Shown piece by piece: positions 42,197 to 51,428 of a DNA stretch of 64,000 nucleotides. The position numbers were made by a program, and so were the translations under genes. Each line of letters starts with the position of its first letter. Position 1 is the stretch's first letter. The DNA comes from an uncultured Fidelibacterota bacterium. GTDB taxonomy: Bacteria; Fidelibacterota; Marinisomatia; Marinisomatales; Marinisomataceae. The stretch lies in assembly GCA_902538565.1 (NCBI GenBank), contig CACBFQ010000001.1:200001-264000 (forward strand), written 5' to 3'. A model generated the notes under the pieces. The model was given only the letters and a program-made list of their open reading frames with translations. It ran no database searches and was not told the origin of the DNA.

Positions 42197-42669
42197 TTGA
42201 GTTCTCTTAAATGTTTTTTACCATGATCATCAAAATATAAGTTAACAAATTTGTTCAAATTATCTAACAGTGATGTGGTATTATTTGTATTTAAAGTTTG
42301 CTTACATTTCATTGCATCTAATAAAATATTGTGCAAAGCAGTTAATTGCGCATGATACAAGTCTTTACTTTCCTTTGAATCGTCTTTCAGCTTTATTCTT
42401 TGGGTTAAAAAATATTCACTAACTATATTTTGAATTTCTTGCGCATGCTCTTCTTTATTAATAATCCATCTAGTCACTTGATTTTGCTGTTCAAGATCGT
42501 TTTGATTCGATGCTATATAATTCATCGATTTCAAGATTGTTAAAGTATGCTCTTCAATCATCTTTACTCTCATTGTGTCATCGTAAACTCCACATGGAAT
42601 TTGACAATGAGCATTAAGTTGTGTTAAAGACAACAATAAAGCTGTGAAAATAAAACTTAAGAATTTCAT
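42193..42669 (-). CDS. sodN: Nickel superoxide dismutase with Sec-like leader
   Basis: Nickel-hook motif HCQIPCGVYDD; C-terminal four-helix region similar to NiSOD; 20-aa hydrophobic leader ending LNA. Confidence 0.92.
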   Translation of the reverse strand: MKFLSFIFTALLLSLTQLNAHCQIPCGVYDDTMRVKMIEEHTLTILKSMNYIASNQNDLEQQNQVTRWIINKEEHAQEIQNIVSEYFLTQRIKLKDDSKESKDLYHAQLTALHNILLDAMKCKQTLNTNNTTSLLDNLNKFVNLYFDDHGKKHLRELN

Positions 42670-42678
42670 GAAAGAAAA

Positions 42679-43782
42679 TTATACAAAGTATTCTTGATAT
42701 ACAAAATCAAAATCGTTTAAAATTTGTTTTTTGGTTAAACCATAATCTTCAATGGTCTTATTTTGATGTTTTTTAATGTATTTCTTTGATGCATAATCTG
42801 AAACTTGTTTTTGAAATTTCTGTGTCATTTTTTTACCAGTAAATTTGTAAAATGACTTAATGCTGTTTTCTAAATCGTTTGTAATTTGAGCGTAAGTCAA
42901 TGTTATAAATTGTTTTTTATAAAGTTTTGATTTTACTTTTTCAGTTTCTTTATACCATTCAACTATTTCAGCATAAGTTTCTTTCCTTAATAACTTTATT
43001 TCTTTATCAGAAAGAAGATTTCCAAATTTTACATTTTCCTGAAGCGAAAAATAGGAGGGTATAGTCTCTAATGGATCTCGAACTAAAAAAACAAATTTTG
43101 CATCTGGAAAAACTCTTAGAATTGAATCAATTTTAAATATAAAAGGATTAGATTTTGATAAGTGTGGTTTATTTTTATGTAAAAATGCCTGTCTTTGAAA
43201 AAAATCTTTACAAAACAACATGGATTTAATATTTCTATTTTCATTTTTAGAGCTATCTCTATAAACATGCTTCATAAAATCTTTCGTTTTTGAATCAAAT
43301 TTTAACCATGGAATAAAATGATTAGACACCCACAATGAATCTAGCTTATGAATGAAAAGAAGCATTTCATCTTCTTCAATATTGTCAAGCTTAACCTGAT
43401 GACCTTTATTTTTCTTCTCAATTTGATCAATTTTAAAATATGTTAACGCATATGATAAGATTGAAAGAAATTTTCTTAAGGATATAGATGGTATAATCAA
43501 ATCCCAAGTTTTAGAAGTTGAAAACTGCTTTGAACTTGCTAAAAGCTTATGAAAAAATGTTGTACCGCTCCTGTTTACTCCCATAATAAACACAGGTTCT
43601 TTAACTTTAGCTTTTTCAAATTCTGGGACTAAAATATAGTCTAAGAATAGAAAAATTCTATTAATGATAAGTAATACTGGATAAAGAACAAGGAATAAGA
43701 TGAAGAATAAATATTTTTTATGACGAAATAATACTGTTAGTGATGTACTATAAATTCCAAAAGTAGAATTTGATTGAAACAT
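42679..43782 (-). CDS. Sulfotransferase-family protein
   Basis: 5'-PSB motif VFIMGVNRSGTTFFHKLL; 3'-PB-like FVFLVRDPLETIPSYFS. Confidence 0.85.
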   Translation of the reverse strand: MFQSNSTFGIYSTSLTVLFRHKKYLFFILFLVLYPVLLIINRIFLFLDYILVPEFEKAKVKEPVFIMGVNRSGTTFFHKLLASSKQFSTSKTWDLIIPSISLRKFLSILSYALTYFKIDQIEKKNKGHQVKLDNIEEDEMLLFIHKLDSLWVSNHFIPWLKFDSKTKDFMKHVYRDSSKNENRNIKSMLFCKDFFQRQAFLHKNKPHLSKSNPFIFKIDSILRVFPDAKFVFLVRDPLETIPSYFSLQENVKFGNLLSDKEIKLLRKETYAEIVEWYKETEKVKSKLYKKQFITLTYAQITNDLENSIKSFYKFTGKKMTQKFQKQVSDYASKKYIKKHQNKTIEDYGLTKKQILNDFDFVYQEYFV

Positions 43783-43796
43783 TCAGGAATAACTTC

Positions 43797-44009
43797 TTAT
43801 TCTTTATCTTTCTTTGTTGTAGCTTTTTTCTTTGGTGCTGCTTTTTTAGGTGCAGTTTTCTTTTTTGGATCCGCTTTCTTTTTCGGTGCAGCTTTTTTAG
43901 GCTTTGTTTCTACAACTTTTTTATTTTTAAGTAGTTCAGCTCTTTTTGCTTTTAAACTTAAACGTCTTTTCTTCTGTTTGCGCTTTGCAATTTTTTGTTT
44001 TTTATTCAC
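43797..44009 (-). CDS. Lysine-rich low-complexity protein with AAPKKK-type repeats (histone H1 tail-like)
   Basis: MNKKQKIAKRKQKKRRLSLKAKRAELL...KKAAPKKKADPKKKTAPKKAAPKKKATTKK; GTG start overlaps upstream stop (GTGA). Confidence 0.7.
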   Translation of the reverse strand: MNKKQKIAKRKQKKRRLSLKAKRAELLKNKKVVETKPKKAAPKKKADPKKKTAPKKAAPKKKATTKKDKE

Positions 44010-44116
44010 TTTGATTTATCTCCCTTGAAAATCATAATATAGAGGGCAATATGTGCAGCTACAAATACTACAAAAAAGTATAATGGAAATAATAAATCAT
44101 GCCAAAAGTTACTCAT
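44006..44116 (-). CDS. 36-aa single-TM microprotein (not in ORF track)
   Basis: Own translation: MSNFWHDLLFPLYFFVVFVAAHIALYIMIFKGDKSK*; stop overlaps GTG start of next gene. Confidence 0.6.
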   Translation of the reverse strand: MSNFWHDLLFPLYFFVVFVAAHIALYIMIFKGDKSK

Positions 44117-44128
44117 AAAAATCCTTTC

Positions 44129-44641
44129 TTATTTTAAGTCTCTTTTTAAAAATTGAACTTCTACAGAATAGTCATAACTCTCCAAAGTTCCGCCTTCTGT
44201 AAATTGCGAACCACATTCTTCAAAATCAAACCTTTTATGAAATCTAATTGAACCTGGGTTGGGTGGCATTATATTTACTTCACATAAAATAGAATCATAT
44301 CCCTCCAACGCTGAAAAATAAATTAAATCAGTATAAAGAGCAGATCCAATCTTCTCATTTTGAAATTTTGGAAGCACTGAAATACGATCAATATATACAA
44401 AATTTGAATATCTTTTAGATACCCATTGATAATTTGGGCTATCATATTCTTTATCTTCAGGAAGGCAAAGCAAAAATCCCGCAAATTCATTTTTGAATTT
44501 GGCAACTTTACAATAATTGGCTTGATTTAAGAGCAATTCAAGTCTTTCGTTTTTCAAAAAACCTACCTGTGGTCTATTAATATTATTTGACTCAAGAATG
44601 AAATCAAATATATCCTCAGAAAAATCAATCAATGTGATCAT
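44129..44641 (-). CDS. GNAT-family acetyltransferase
   Basis: IDRISVLPKFQNEKIGSALYTDLI; MPPNPGSIRFHKRFDFEECG. Confidence 0.85.
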   Translation of the reverse strand: MITLIDFSEDIFDFILESNNINRPQVGFLKNERLELLLNQANYCKVAKFKNEFAGFLLCLPEDKEYDSPNYQWVSKRYSNFVYIDRISVLPKFQNEKIGSALYTDLIYFSALEGYDSILCEVNIMPPNPGSIRFHKRFDFEECGSQFTEGGTLESYDYSVEVQFLKRDLK

Positions 44642-45161
44642 TATTTTCTGCTAAATCCTTTCCGCCATTACATACTACAGAGCCTTGAATACCATACTTC
44701 CTGCCCTTATTATATATATACTTATACATGAGATCGCCATTCACATCCCAAGCTTTTTGCTCACCATCTTCAAGACCATTTTCATACTGTTTATGAGTAA
44801 ATAAACTACCATTTTGATGCCACTGAAAATGTTCTCCAACACTCATATCTTTTTGAAATTGAAAGCTATATTTTTTGTTACCATTTGGCCACCATCCTTC
44901 ATGTCGACCATTTTTTAGTCCATTTTTATATTTTTTTTTGGATTTGATTGTTACATCGTCAATATACATTATTGTGATGGTTCCAGAAAATTCATTAATG
45001 CGTACGTAACGAGGTATTTCTAATCCATCTATAAGTTCATACTCTGTTACTACAATCTTATTTTGACAGGAAAATAATAGTAAAGAAGAAATAAGTATTA
45101 CAAACTTAGTTGGTATAGTATCCGCCACCATTAAGCGATCCATATTTACCTCTAAACCCAC
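44625..45161 (-). CDS. MORN-repeat lipoprotein
   Basis: Lipobox LLFSC; repeats NGLKNGRHEGWWPNGNKKY / HFQWHQNGSLFTHKQYENGLEDGEQKAW; true start probably internal. Confidence 0.75.
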   Translation of the reverse strand: MGLEVNMDRLMVADTIPTKFVILISSLLLFSCQNKIVVTEYELIDGLEIPRYVRINEFSGTITIMYIDDVTIKSKKKYKNGLKNGRHEGWWPNGNKKYSFQFQKDMSVGEHFQWHQNGSLFTHKQYENGLEDGEQKAWDVNGDLMYKYIYNKGRKYGIQGSVVCNGGKDLAENNDHID

Positions 45162-45900
45162 CTAACAAGTATGGTGAAGTAGAGGTAGCATGATAATGAT
45201 ATATACCTTCCTGATACTCATCGGTTGCATGAAAATGCCCATTTAGTTCATCAAGATTTGATGGATATTGGTCGTTTGATTGTTCTGTTGGGCCATAAAT
45301 TGGAAAACCATCTAGAGAATATCCAATCAACATTGAAGAACTATTATTTGAAGTAAGATATTTTGGCTCCCAATGATAATGATATTGACCAGTTTGCTGA
45401 GGATGACCAAAATAAAAATCAAAGGAAGGTATTTCATTATCTAGCGGTTGATTATTTGGCCCTGCATATTGATTAAAAAATGGTACTCCACTAATTGAAA
45501 CGCCAATGGGTCCTAAAGGCGTACTTGAAACTGATCCTGAAATTGCAGGATTTAATGGAATATAAAATTTAAAATTTTGCTCAGAAATTTTATTTGGATT
45601 TACAGTCATTCCAGAGTGAGGACTAGAATAGTTTACATGTCCAGCGCCCCAATAAGGAGAAGAATGATTTGGAACTCCAGTAGATTCAACAATCACATAA
45701 TCTCCTGAAACATAAACATCGGTATACTCAGAAATAAATTTAGTAAATCCAGCTGGTAATTCTGTATTATCAGAACCACCGCCCATATTATTATCTCCAT
45801 TATCTATATTATAAGATGATGTTGAAGAAGAATCGCAATTGTAAAGAAACAGAGCAGTAAAGATATTCAATAAATAATTTTTGTAAAATTTTATTTTCAT
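45106..45900 (-). CDS. YHYH-domain exported protein
   Basis: Two YHYH motifs (TGQYHYHWEP, EGIYHYHAT); SLDGFPIYGP. Confidence 0.85.
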   Translation of the reverse strand: MKIKFYKNYLLNIFTALFLYNCDSSSTSSYNIDNGDNNMGGGSDNTELPAGFTKFISEYTDVYVSGDYVIVESTGVPNHSSPYWGAGHVNYSSPHSGMTVNPNKISEQNFKFYIPLNPAISGSVSSTPLGPIGVSISGVPFFNQYAGPNNQPLDNEIPSFDFYFGHPQQTGQYHYHWEPKYLTSNNSSSMLIGYSLDGFPIYGPTEQSNDQYPSNLDELNGHFHATDEYQEGIYHYHATSTSPYLLGGFRGKYGSLNGGGYYTN

Positions 45901-45937
45901 AATATTGATTATATAACGTTTATTTTAAAAGTGCAAT

Positions 45938-46504
45938 TTATGTTTCCATCAAGGGAGCAGTAGGTGCAACTGCATTTTCAGCAACTCCAACGAAAAATGC
46001 TGTAAACCCAATAAACAAGGTTAATGCAACAATCATTAAGATAAATGCCACAATACATACTCCAACAGCTCTTACTGTACTATTAAAGTCAAGAGCTTGT
46101 CTTACAGCAATAGTCATTGCAGCAAGCTGTAAAATGGTTACAACAGGGTCAACAAAAGTACTTATGATTGGAACAATTTTTAAAACTACAAGCAACCCTG
46201 GAGCATAGGCAAATCCAAGAGTCCTTATTAATTCTCCAGTGTTAGATTCAGTTTCTGGTTCTGGTAAAATTCTTGTTCCAACAAAGGCAATAAAAAACGC
46301 CCATATGACAAACCTAATGAGACTACCTAAAATACCTTGGACTAAGGCAATGGGAGCAAATCCAGCAATCATGAGACCTTGAACAATTGAAACTAACGCA
46401 ACTGTCATCATCGCTTGATCGGTAAACTTTTTATCTTTTTCAACCTCTTCATAAAAATTAACATCTAAAAATATAGCTTTTTGTAGTCTTTGAAAGTAAT
46501 TCAT
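45938..46504 (-). CDS. Yip1-like membrane protein
   Basis: Multi-TM with N-terminal YFQRLQKAIFLDVNFYEEVEKD; resemblance to Yip1/YIF1 bacterial families. Confidence 0.6.
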   Translation of the reverse strand: MNYFQRLQKAIFLDVNFYEEVEKDKKFTDQAMMTVALVSIVQGLMIAGFAPIALVQGILGSLIRFVIWAFFIAFVGTRILPEPETESNTGELIRTLGFAYAPGLLVVLKIVPIISTFVDPVVTILQLAAMTIAVRQALDFNSTVRAVGVCIVAFILMIVALTLFIGFTAFFVGVAENAVAPTAPLMET

Positions 46505-46505
46505 A

Positions 46506-46934
46506 TCACAGCTCCCCTTCTATGCATGTAGTATCAAAACCGCCTCTAATATTATAAATAGTAGTTATTTTTAACCTAGATGTATTTAATAATGATTTTA
46601 AATCATCATAAATTCTTTTAGTTGCTGCTTCTTGATATATTCCAACATTTCTAAAGCTGACAAAATAATATTTTAATGATTTAAGCTCAACGCACTTTCC
46701 ACCTTCAGGATAATATTCGATTATTACATCTGCTAAATCAGGAAGACCGCTAAACGGACATACGGCACTAAATTCTCTTGTAGTAGTTTCAATGTACTGA
46801 TTCTTACTATTAAAATTAAAAGTTTCAAGGTATGATGAATCAATATGTTCTTCGCTTAAAAAGCTAAATTCTTTTCCATCTGCTTTAGGCATTTTTATCT
46901 CCATAGTATTTACATCCATAGCTATTGCCTTCAC
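46506..46934 (-). CDS. queF: NADPH-dependent 7-cyano-7-deazaguanine reductase
   Basis: [38 protein letters not shown]; que operon. Confidence 0.93.
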   Translation of the reverse strand: MKAIAMDVNTMEIKMPKADGKEFSFLSEEHIDSSYLETFNFNSKNQYIETTTREFSAVCPFSGLPDLADVIIEYYPEGGKCVELKSLKYYFVSFRNVGIYQEAATKRIYDDLKSLLNTSRLKITTIYNIRGGFDTTCIEGEL

Positions 46935-47256
46935 TCACTGATACTGATGACAAACCTGAAAGATCATTCTCTAACTTATTCCAAATCCACATTGCTACAT
47001 GTTCAGTTGTTGGGTTTGATAACCCTTCAATATCATTAAGATATTTATGATCAAGAGTTTTATGAACTTTTTCCTTAAACAAGTTATCTATATCATAGAA
47101 ATCTATAATCCACCCTTCATCAGTAAGTTGATTTCCCGAAACCTTAATAGTAACAGTGAATGTGTGACCGTGTAGCTCTCCGCACGGATGATTATCACGC
47201 AAAGCAGTTAATTTTCTTGCAGCATGGAATTCATATTTTCTTTTTAGTCTAAACAT
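46885..47256 (-). CDS. queD: 6-carboxy-5,6,7,8-tetrahydropterin synthase
   Basis: [34 protein letters not shown]. Confidence 0.94.
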   Translation of the reverse strand: MFRLKRKYEFHAARKLTALRDNHPCGELHGHTFTVTIKVSGNQLTDEGWIIDFYDIDNLFKEKVHKTLDHKYLNDIEGLSNPTTEHVAMWIWNKLENDLSGLSSVSVSEGNSYGCKYYGDKNA

Positions 47257-47257
47257 A

Positions 47258-47890
47258 TCAATCTATACCCATTATTTTATGTGTTTGTAAGCTTAAACGC
47301 CATAGCGGATTTTCGATACAGTAAGATACACTTTGCAAGATATTTCTTTGTAAATTTTTTCCATCCATGGGTTGTAGAAAAAAATGATCAAAATCATAAT
47401 TTTTAAACTGTTCAGGATTTAGGCCTTCTTGAGGATAAACCAATTTTAGTTCATTTCCATAATCAAGATTAAATTCAGCTCCTTTTTTTGGACTAACACA
47501 TATCCAATCTATATTGTTAGGAGGAATTATTGTTCCGTTGGTTTCAACAGCAATTTTAAAATTTTTATTATGCAGAATATCAATCAATTCTTTATTTAAC
47601 TGCAACAAAGGCTCCCCACCTGTAAATACAACAAATTTTTCCTGAGAATCTTTCTGCCATAATTCATCAATTTTACTAGCTAATTGTTCTGCGCTTGTAT
47701 ATTTCGCACCATTTATTCCATCTGTTCCAACAAAATCTGTGTCGCAAAAATTACATTTAGCTTTTTCTCGATCTTTTTCAAGCCCTGTCCAAAGATTGCA
47801 ACCAGAAAATCTACAGAATACAGCATGTTTTCCTGTATGAAAGCCCTCACCCTGGAGTGTTAAATAAATTTCTTTTACAGAATAACTCAT
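47258..47890 (-). CDS. queE: 7-carboxy-7-deazaguanine synthase
   Basis: EIYLTLQGEGFHTGKHAVFCRFSGCNLWTG; CNFCDTDFVGTDG; VFTGGEPLLQ. Confidence 0.95.
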   Translation of the reverse strand: MSYSVKEIYLTLQGEGFHTGKHAVFCRFSGCNLWTGLEKDREKAKCNFCDTDFVGTDGINGAKYTSAEQLASKIDELWQKDSQEKFVVFTGGEPLLQLNKELIDILHNKNFKIAVETNGTIIPPNNIDWICVSPKKGAEFNLDYGNELKLVYPQEGLNPEQFKNYDFDHFFLQPMDGKNLQRNILQSVSYCIENPLWRLSLQTHKIMGID

Positions 47891-48567
47891 ATATAATTTG
47901 TTGGATCGTTTATACCTGCAGAAGCAAAACCCTCTTTTCTAAGAATGCAAGCATCACACTCTCCACAAGATAACCCATCTATTGAAGGATCATAACATGA
48001 GTGAGTCAGCTTGTAATCAACATTCAATTTGGTCCCTGCTAAAATTATTTCCGCTTTTGTTAAATTAATTAATGGAGTATGAATTTTTATTTTCTTATTT
48101 CCTTGTGCAAATTTAGTTCCCTCATTTGCCATCTTTTCAAAAGCTTCAATAAACTCAGGCCTGCAATCTGGATAGCCACTGTAATCCAATGCATTTACAC
48201 CAATAAATATATCAAAAATATTATTTACTTCGGCGTAAGCAAGCGCATAAGAAAGAAATATTGTATTCCTAACTGGAACATATGTTATTGGAATTGCTTT
48301 TCCAATGTCTTGATTCTTAGGCACTTCGATATTATCGGTAAGAGCAGAATTTCCAAATTGCCCTAAATCTATTGAAATTAATTTAATTGAGATATCTGCT
48401 AATTCGGCAATTTTCTTTGCTGCTGAAATTTCAAACTTATGCCTTTGTCCATAATCAAATATAAGCGCTGTCACATCATAATTTTCTAAAGCAATGTTTA
48501 AAACAGTAGCAGAATCAAGACCACCGCTAAGCAACACAATACATTGTTTTTTAATCTTTTCACTCAT
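47887..48567 (-). CDS. queC: 7-cyano-7-deazaguanine synthase
   Basis: VLLSGGLDSATVL, DYGQRHKFE, zinc Cys cluster CYDPSIDGLSCGECDAC. Confidence 0.95.
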   Translation of the reverse strand: MSEKIKKQCIVLLSGGLDSATVLNIALENYDVTALIFDYGQRHKFEISAAKKIAELADISIKLISIDLGQFGNSALTDNIEVPKNQDIGKAIPITYVPVRNTIFLSYALAYAEVNNIFDIFIGVNALDYSGYPDCRPEFIEAFEKMANEGTKFAQGNKKIKIHTPLINLTKAEIILAGTKLNVDYKLTHSCYDPSIDGLSCGECDACILRKEGFASAGINDPTNYI

Positions 48568-48620
48568 GAGGATTTAATTTAAAAAAAAATGGCTTATAAG
48601 ATTGCCTCTAAATAATTTAT

Positions 48621-49433
48621 TTGATGCCATCAATATCTGTTATCATATCAACATATAATAAGCCTCATTTTTTAGAAAAAGTGCTTACTGGATACTGTTT
48701 TCAAACTTTTAAAGATTTTGAAATCATTATTGCAGATGATGGGTCTTCAAATGAAACTAAAGAAATGATTGCAAAATTTGAGCAATTAATTCCCCAAAAA
48801 ATTTATCATGTTTGGCATGAAGATAATGGGTTTAGAAAATGTAAAATATTAAATGCTGCAATAGTGAAATCATCAAATGATTATTTAGTTTTTTCAGATG
48901 GTGATTGTATTCCTGATTCTCACTTTTTAGAAACACACTCTAGATTGGCTCAAAAAGATTATTTTCTTTCTGGTGGTCATTTTCCTATTACAGAAACAGT
49001 ATCTAATTTATTAACAATAGAAGATATCAAATCTCAAATCTGCTTTACCAAAAAGTATCTTTTAAAACAAGGTCAACCAATCGGAAAAAACTATTTTAAG
49101 CTAATTAAAAATCAATTTTTAGCAGATGTTTTAGATCGATTGACTCCAACTAGAGCAACTTTTAATGGCAATAATTCATCTGCTTGGAAATCTGATATTA
49201 TCAAAGCAAATGGATTTGATGAACGAATGGAATATGGAGGTCTTGATTGTGAGCTTGGGTATAGATTAAATAATAATGGCATCAAATCTCTTCAAGTAAG
49301 AAATAGAACTACTGTACTTCATCTTTATCATATAAGACCTTATAAAAATAAAGATGCAATTAAAAAAAATAGACTAATAAGAAAATCAACAATAGAAACT
49401 AAGATTACTAAAACTGATTTTGGAATTAATTAA
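48621..49433 (+). CDS. Glycosyltransferase family 2
   Basis: ISVIISTYNKPHFLEKVL, IIADDGSSNETKEMI, FSDGDCIP, YGGLDCELGYRL. Confidence 0.9.
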   Translation: MMPSISVIISTYNKPHFLEKVLTGYCFQTFKDFEIIIADDGSSNETKEMIAKFEQLIPQKIYHVWHEDNGFRKCKILNAAIVKSSNDYLVFSDGDCIPDSHFLETHSRLAQKDYFLSGGHFPITETVSNLLTIEDIKSQICFTKKYLLKQGQPIGKNYFKLIKNQFLADVLDRLTPTRATFNGNNSSAWKSDIIKANGFDERMEYGGLDCELGYRLNNNGIKSLQVRNRTTVLHLYHIRPYKNKDAIKKNRLIRKSTIETKITKTDFGIN

Positions 49434-50425
49434 TGCAAAATCTTAAAAGTTCAAACGCTAAAAGACAAAAACTTTTATATTATCTCTACTATACTCCTTT
49501 GGTATATTTTTTTCCGAGCATTATTTCCAGACTTAGGCAAAAAAATATATTAAATAATAGCTTTCAAGGAGAATATATTCAATCTAGAGTAAGATATTAT
49601 TTTAAAAAAACCTCAAACTTTAGAGTTTCAAATAAAGGAAAAAAATTATCTGAACTATTTTGGAATCAATTTTTTAAAAATAAACAGCATTCACATTTTA
49701 TAGATTTTTACTTGTTGTTACAGTTTTTTAATAAGAATAATAAAGTCGACTTTATCTATTCAACAAAAGATTATATTGATAGTGCCATTGCTAAGAAACA
49801 TCATCGATATCCAACATTTGTTAAATCAAGACCTATTGGTTCTGATAACCAAAATTCTATTTTACTAAAGTTAAATCAAGTAAAACTTTTTCATTTTATC
49901 AAAGATCCTAAAAAATTTGTAAATAAGAAAAATCTAGCTGTATGGAGAGGAGATATTAGAAATAATGCTATTCGGAAATATTTTGTTAAAAATTTTTATA
50001 AGTCTCCCTTATTAGATATAGGACAAACTAAACCTAATGAAAATGTACCATGGATGAAAAGTTTTATGTCGATAAAAGATCAACTTGACTACAAATTTAT
50101 TTTCTGTCTTGAAGGAAAATGTATTTCAACAAATCTTTTTTGGGCGATGAGCTCAAACTCAGTTTGTGTTATGCCTGAACCAAAATATGAGAGCTGGTTT
50201 ATGGAGGGAAAGCTGAAAGATGGAGTACATTATATAAAAGTTAAAGATGATTTTTCGGATGCAGAGGAAAAAATCAAATTTTATATAAATGAAAATGATA
50301 AGTGTCTTGAAATCATCGATAATGCACAAAAATTTGTTAGACAATTTAAAAACGCAAAACAAGAGAGATTAATTCAGCTTTTGATATTAAAGCAGTATTT
50401 TCAATCCACGGGACAATATGAATAA
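49433..50425 (+). CDS. GT90/CAP10-like glycosyltransferase (copy 1)
   Basis: AVWRGDIRNNAIRKYF, QLDYKFIFCLEG, MSSNSVCVMPEPKYESWFMEG. Confidence 0.78.
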   Translation: MQNLKSSNAKRQKLLYYLYYTPLVYFFPSIISRLRQKNILNNSFQGEYIQSRVRYYFKKTSNFRVSNKGKKLSELFWNQFFKNKQHSHFIDFYLLLQFFNKNNKVDFIYSTKDYIDSAIAKKHHRYPTFVKSRPIGSDNQNSILLKLNQVKLFHFIKDPKKFVNKKNLAVWRGDIRNNAIRKYFVKNFYKSPLLDIGQTKPNENVPWMKSFMSIKDQLDYKFIFCLEGKCISTNLFWAMSSNSVCVMPEPKYESWFMEGKLKDGVHYIKVKDDFSDAEEKIKFYINENDKCLEIIDNAQKFVRQFKNAKQERLIQLLILKQYFQSTGQYE

Positions 50426-51428
50426 GAAGCTAAAGATATTGAAATATAAAAATATTAAATTTTTTTATTACCTAAGACATGTTATAGCAGCACTAGTACC
50501 TAAAATATTTTATCGTTTACGGTTGAAATCAGAGCTAAAAAAGATAAAATACTATGATAAAGAGTATATTTTTTCGCGATTGAATTACTATCATAAAAGA
50601 GACGATGAATTTAAAGTTTCAGAAAATTCCATGACAAATAAAAACTTGCTCCATCGACAGATAAGCAAAATTAATGAAAATATAATTAAAAAAAATAAGG
50701 AGGTTGTAAAGCATACTACTTATTTTTTTGATTTGTATAAACTGTTCTCTTACTTCGATAATAAAAAAAAGTTAGATTTTTTTTTTGGTGACATTACAAA
50801 AGCGCAAACAATCCCAACCATTGTAAAAAGTAGGCCAATTATAGATAGTGACGATTCTATAATATTAAACTTAAATAAAATTCGACATTTTAATTTTATC
50901 AATGATGATAAAAAATTTATTGATAAAAAAAATAAGGCAGTATGGCGAGGCGACGGAGAAAACTCTAAAGCTAGACAATACTTTTTAAAAAATTATCACC
51001 ACATATCAATATTTAACATCGGTCAAACAGTTCCAATATTAGATGCACCTTGGGTTAAAAAGTTTATGCCTATTTCCGAACAACTGCATTATAAATTTAT
51101 ATTTTGTATTGAGGGAATTGATACAGCAACAAGCATAAAATGGGTAATGTCTTCAAATTCTGTATGTGTCATGCCAAAACCAAAATATGAAACATGGTTT
51201 ATGGAAGGCACTCTTAAGCCTGATGTGCATTACATTGAAATAAATGATGACTTCTCTAACGCTGAACAAAAAATTAAATACTTTATCGAGCATCCAAATA
51301 AAGTATTAAAGATTATTGAAAATGCAAAGGCACATGTAGAGCAATTCAAAAATGTTAAAAGAGAAAAATTAATTTCATTGATGGTATTAGATAAATATTT
51401 CTTTTTATCCGGGCAAAAGAATGAATGA
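50418..51428 (+). CDS. GT90/CAP10-like glycosyltransferase (copy 2)
   Basis: AVWRGDGENSKARQYF, QLHYKFIFCIEG, MSSNSVCVMPKPKYETWFMEG. Confidence 0.78.
   Translation: MNKKLKILKYKNIKFFYYLRHVIAALVPKIFYRLRLKSELKKIKYYDKEYIFSRLNYYHKRDDEFKVSENSMTNKNLLHRQISKINENIIKKNKEVVKHTTYFFDLYKLFSYFDNKKKLDFFFGDITKAQTIPTIVKSRPIIDSDDSIILNLNKIRHFNFINDDKKFIDKKNKAVWRGDGENSKARQYFLKNYHHISIFNIGQTVPILDAPWVKKFMPISEQLHYKFIFCIEGIDTATSIKWVMSSNSVCVMPKPKYETWFMEGTLKPDVHYIEINDDFSNAEQKIKYFIEHPNKVLKIIENAKAHVEQFKNVKREKLISLMVLDKYFFLSGQKNE

Noticed and set aside
31124-42669. Two SODs (Fe/Mn and Ni) as evidence of horizontal transfer
   Set aside because: Composition and gene packing around both look the same as the rest of the window; no mobile-element signature.
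43774-44028. 84-aa + strand ORF (FFFGAAFLG repeats)
   Set aside because: It is the antisense shadow of the lysine-rich repeat ORF; the minus frame has translational coupling and better composition.
46506-48567. queC-E-D-F as a DNA 7-deazaguanine modification system
   Set aside because: Looks like the standard preQ1/queuosine operon; queF presence and lack of dpd-type genes nearby argue against DNA modification.
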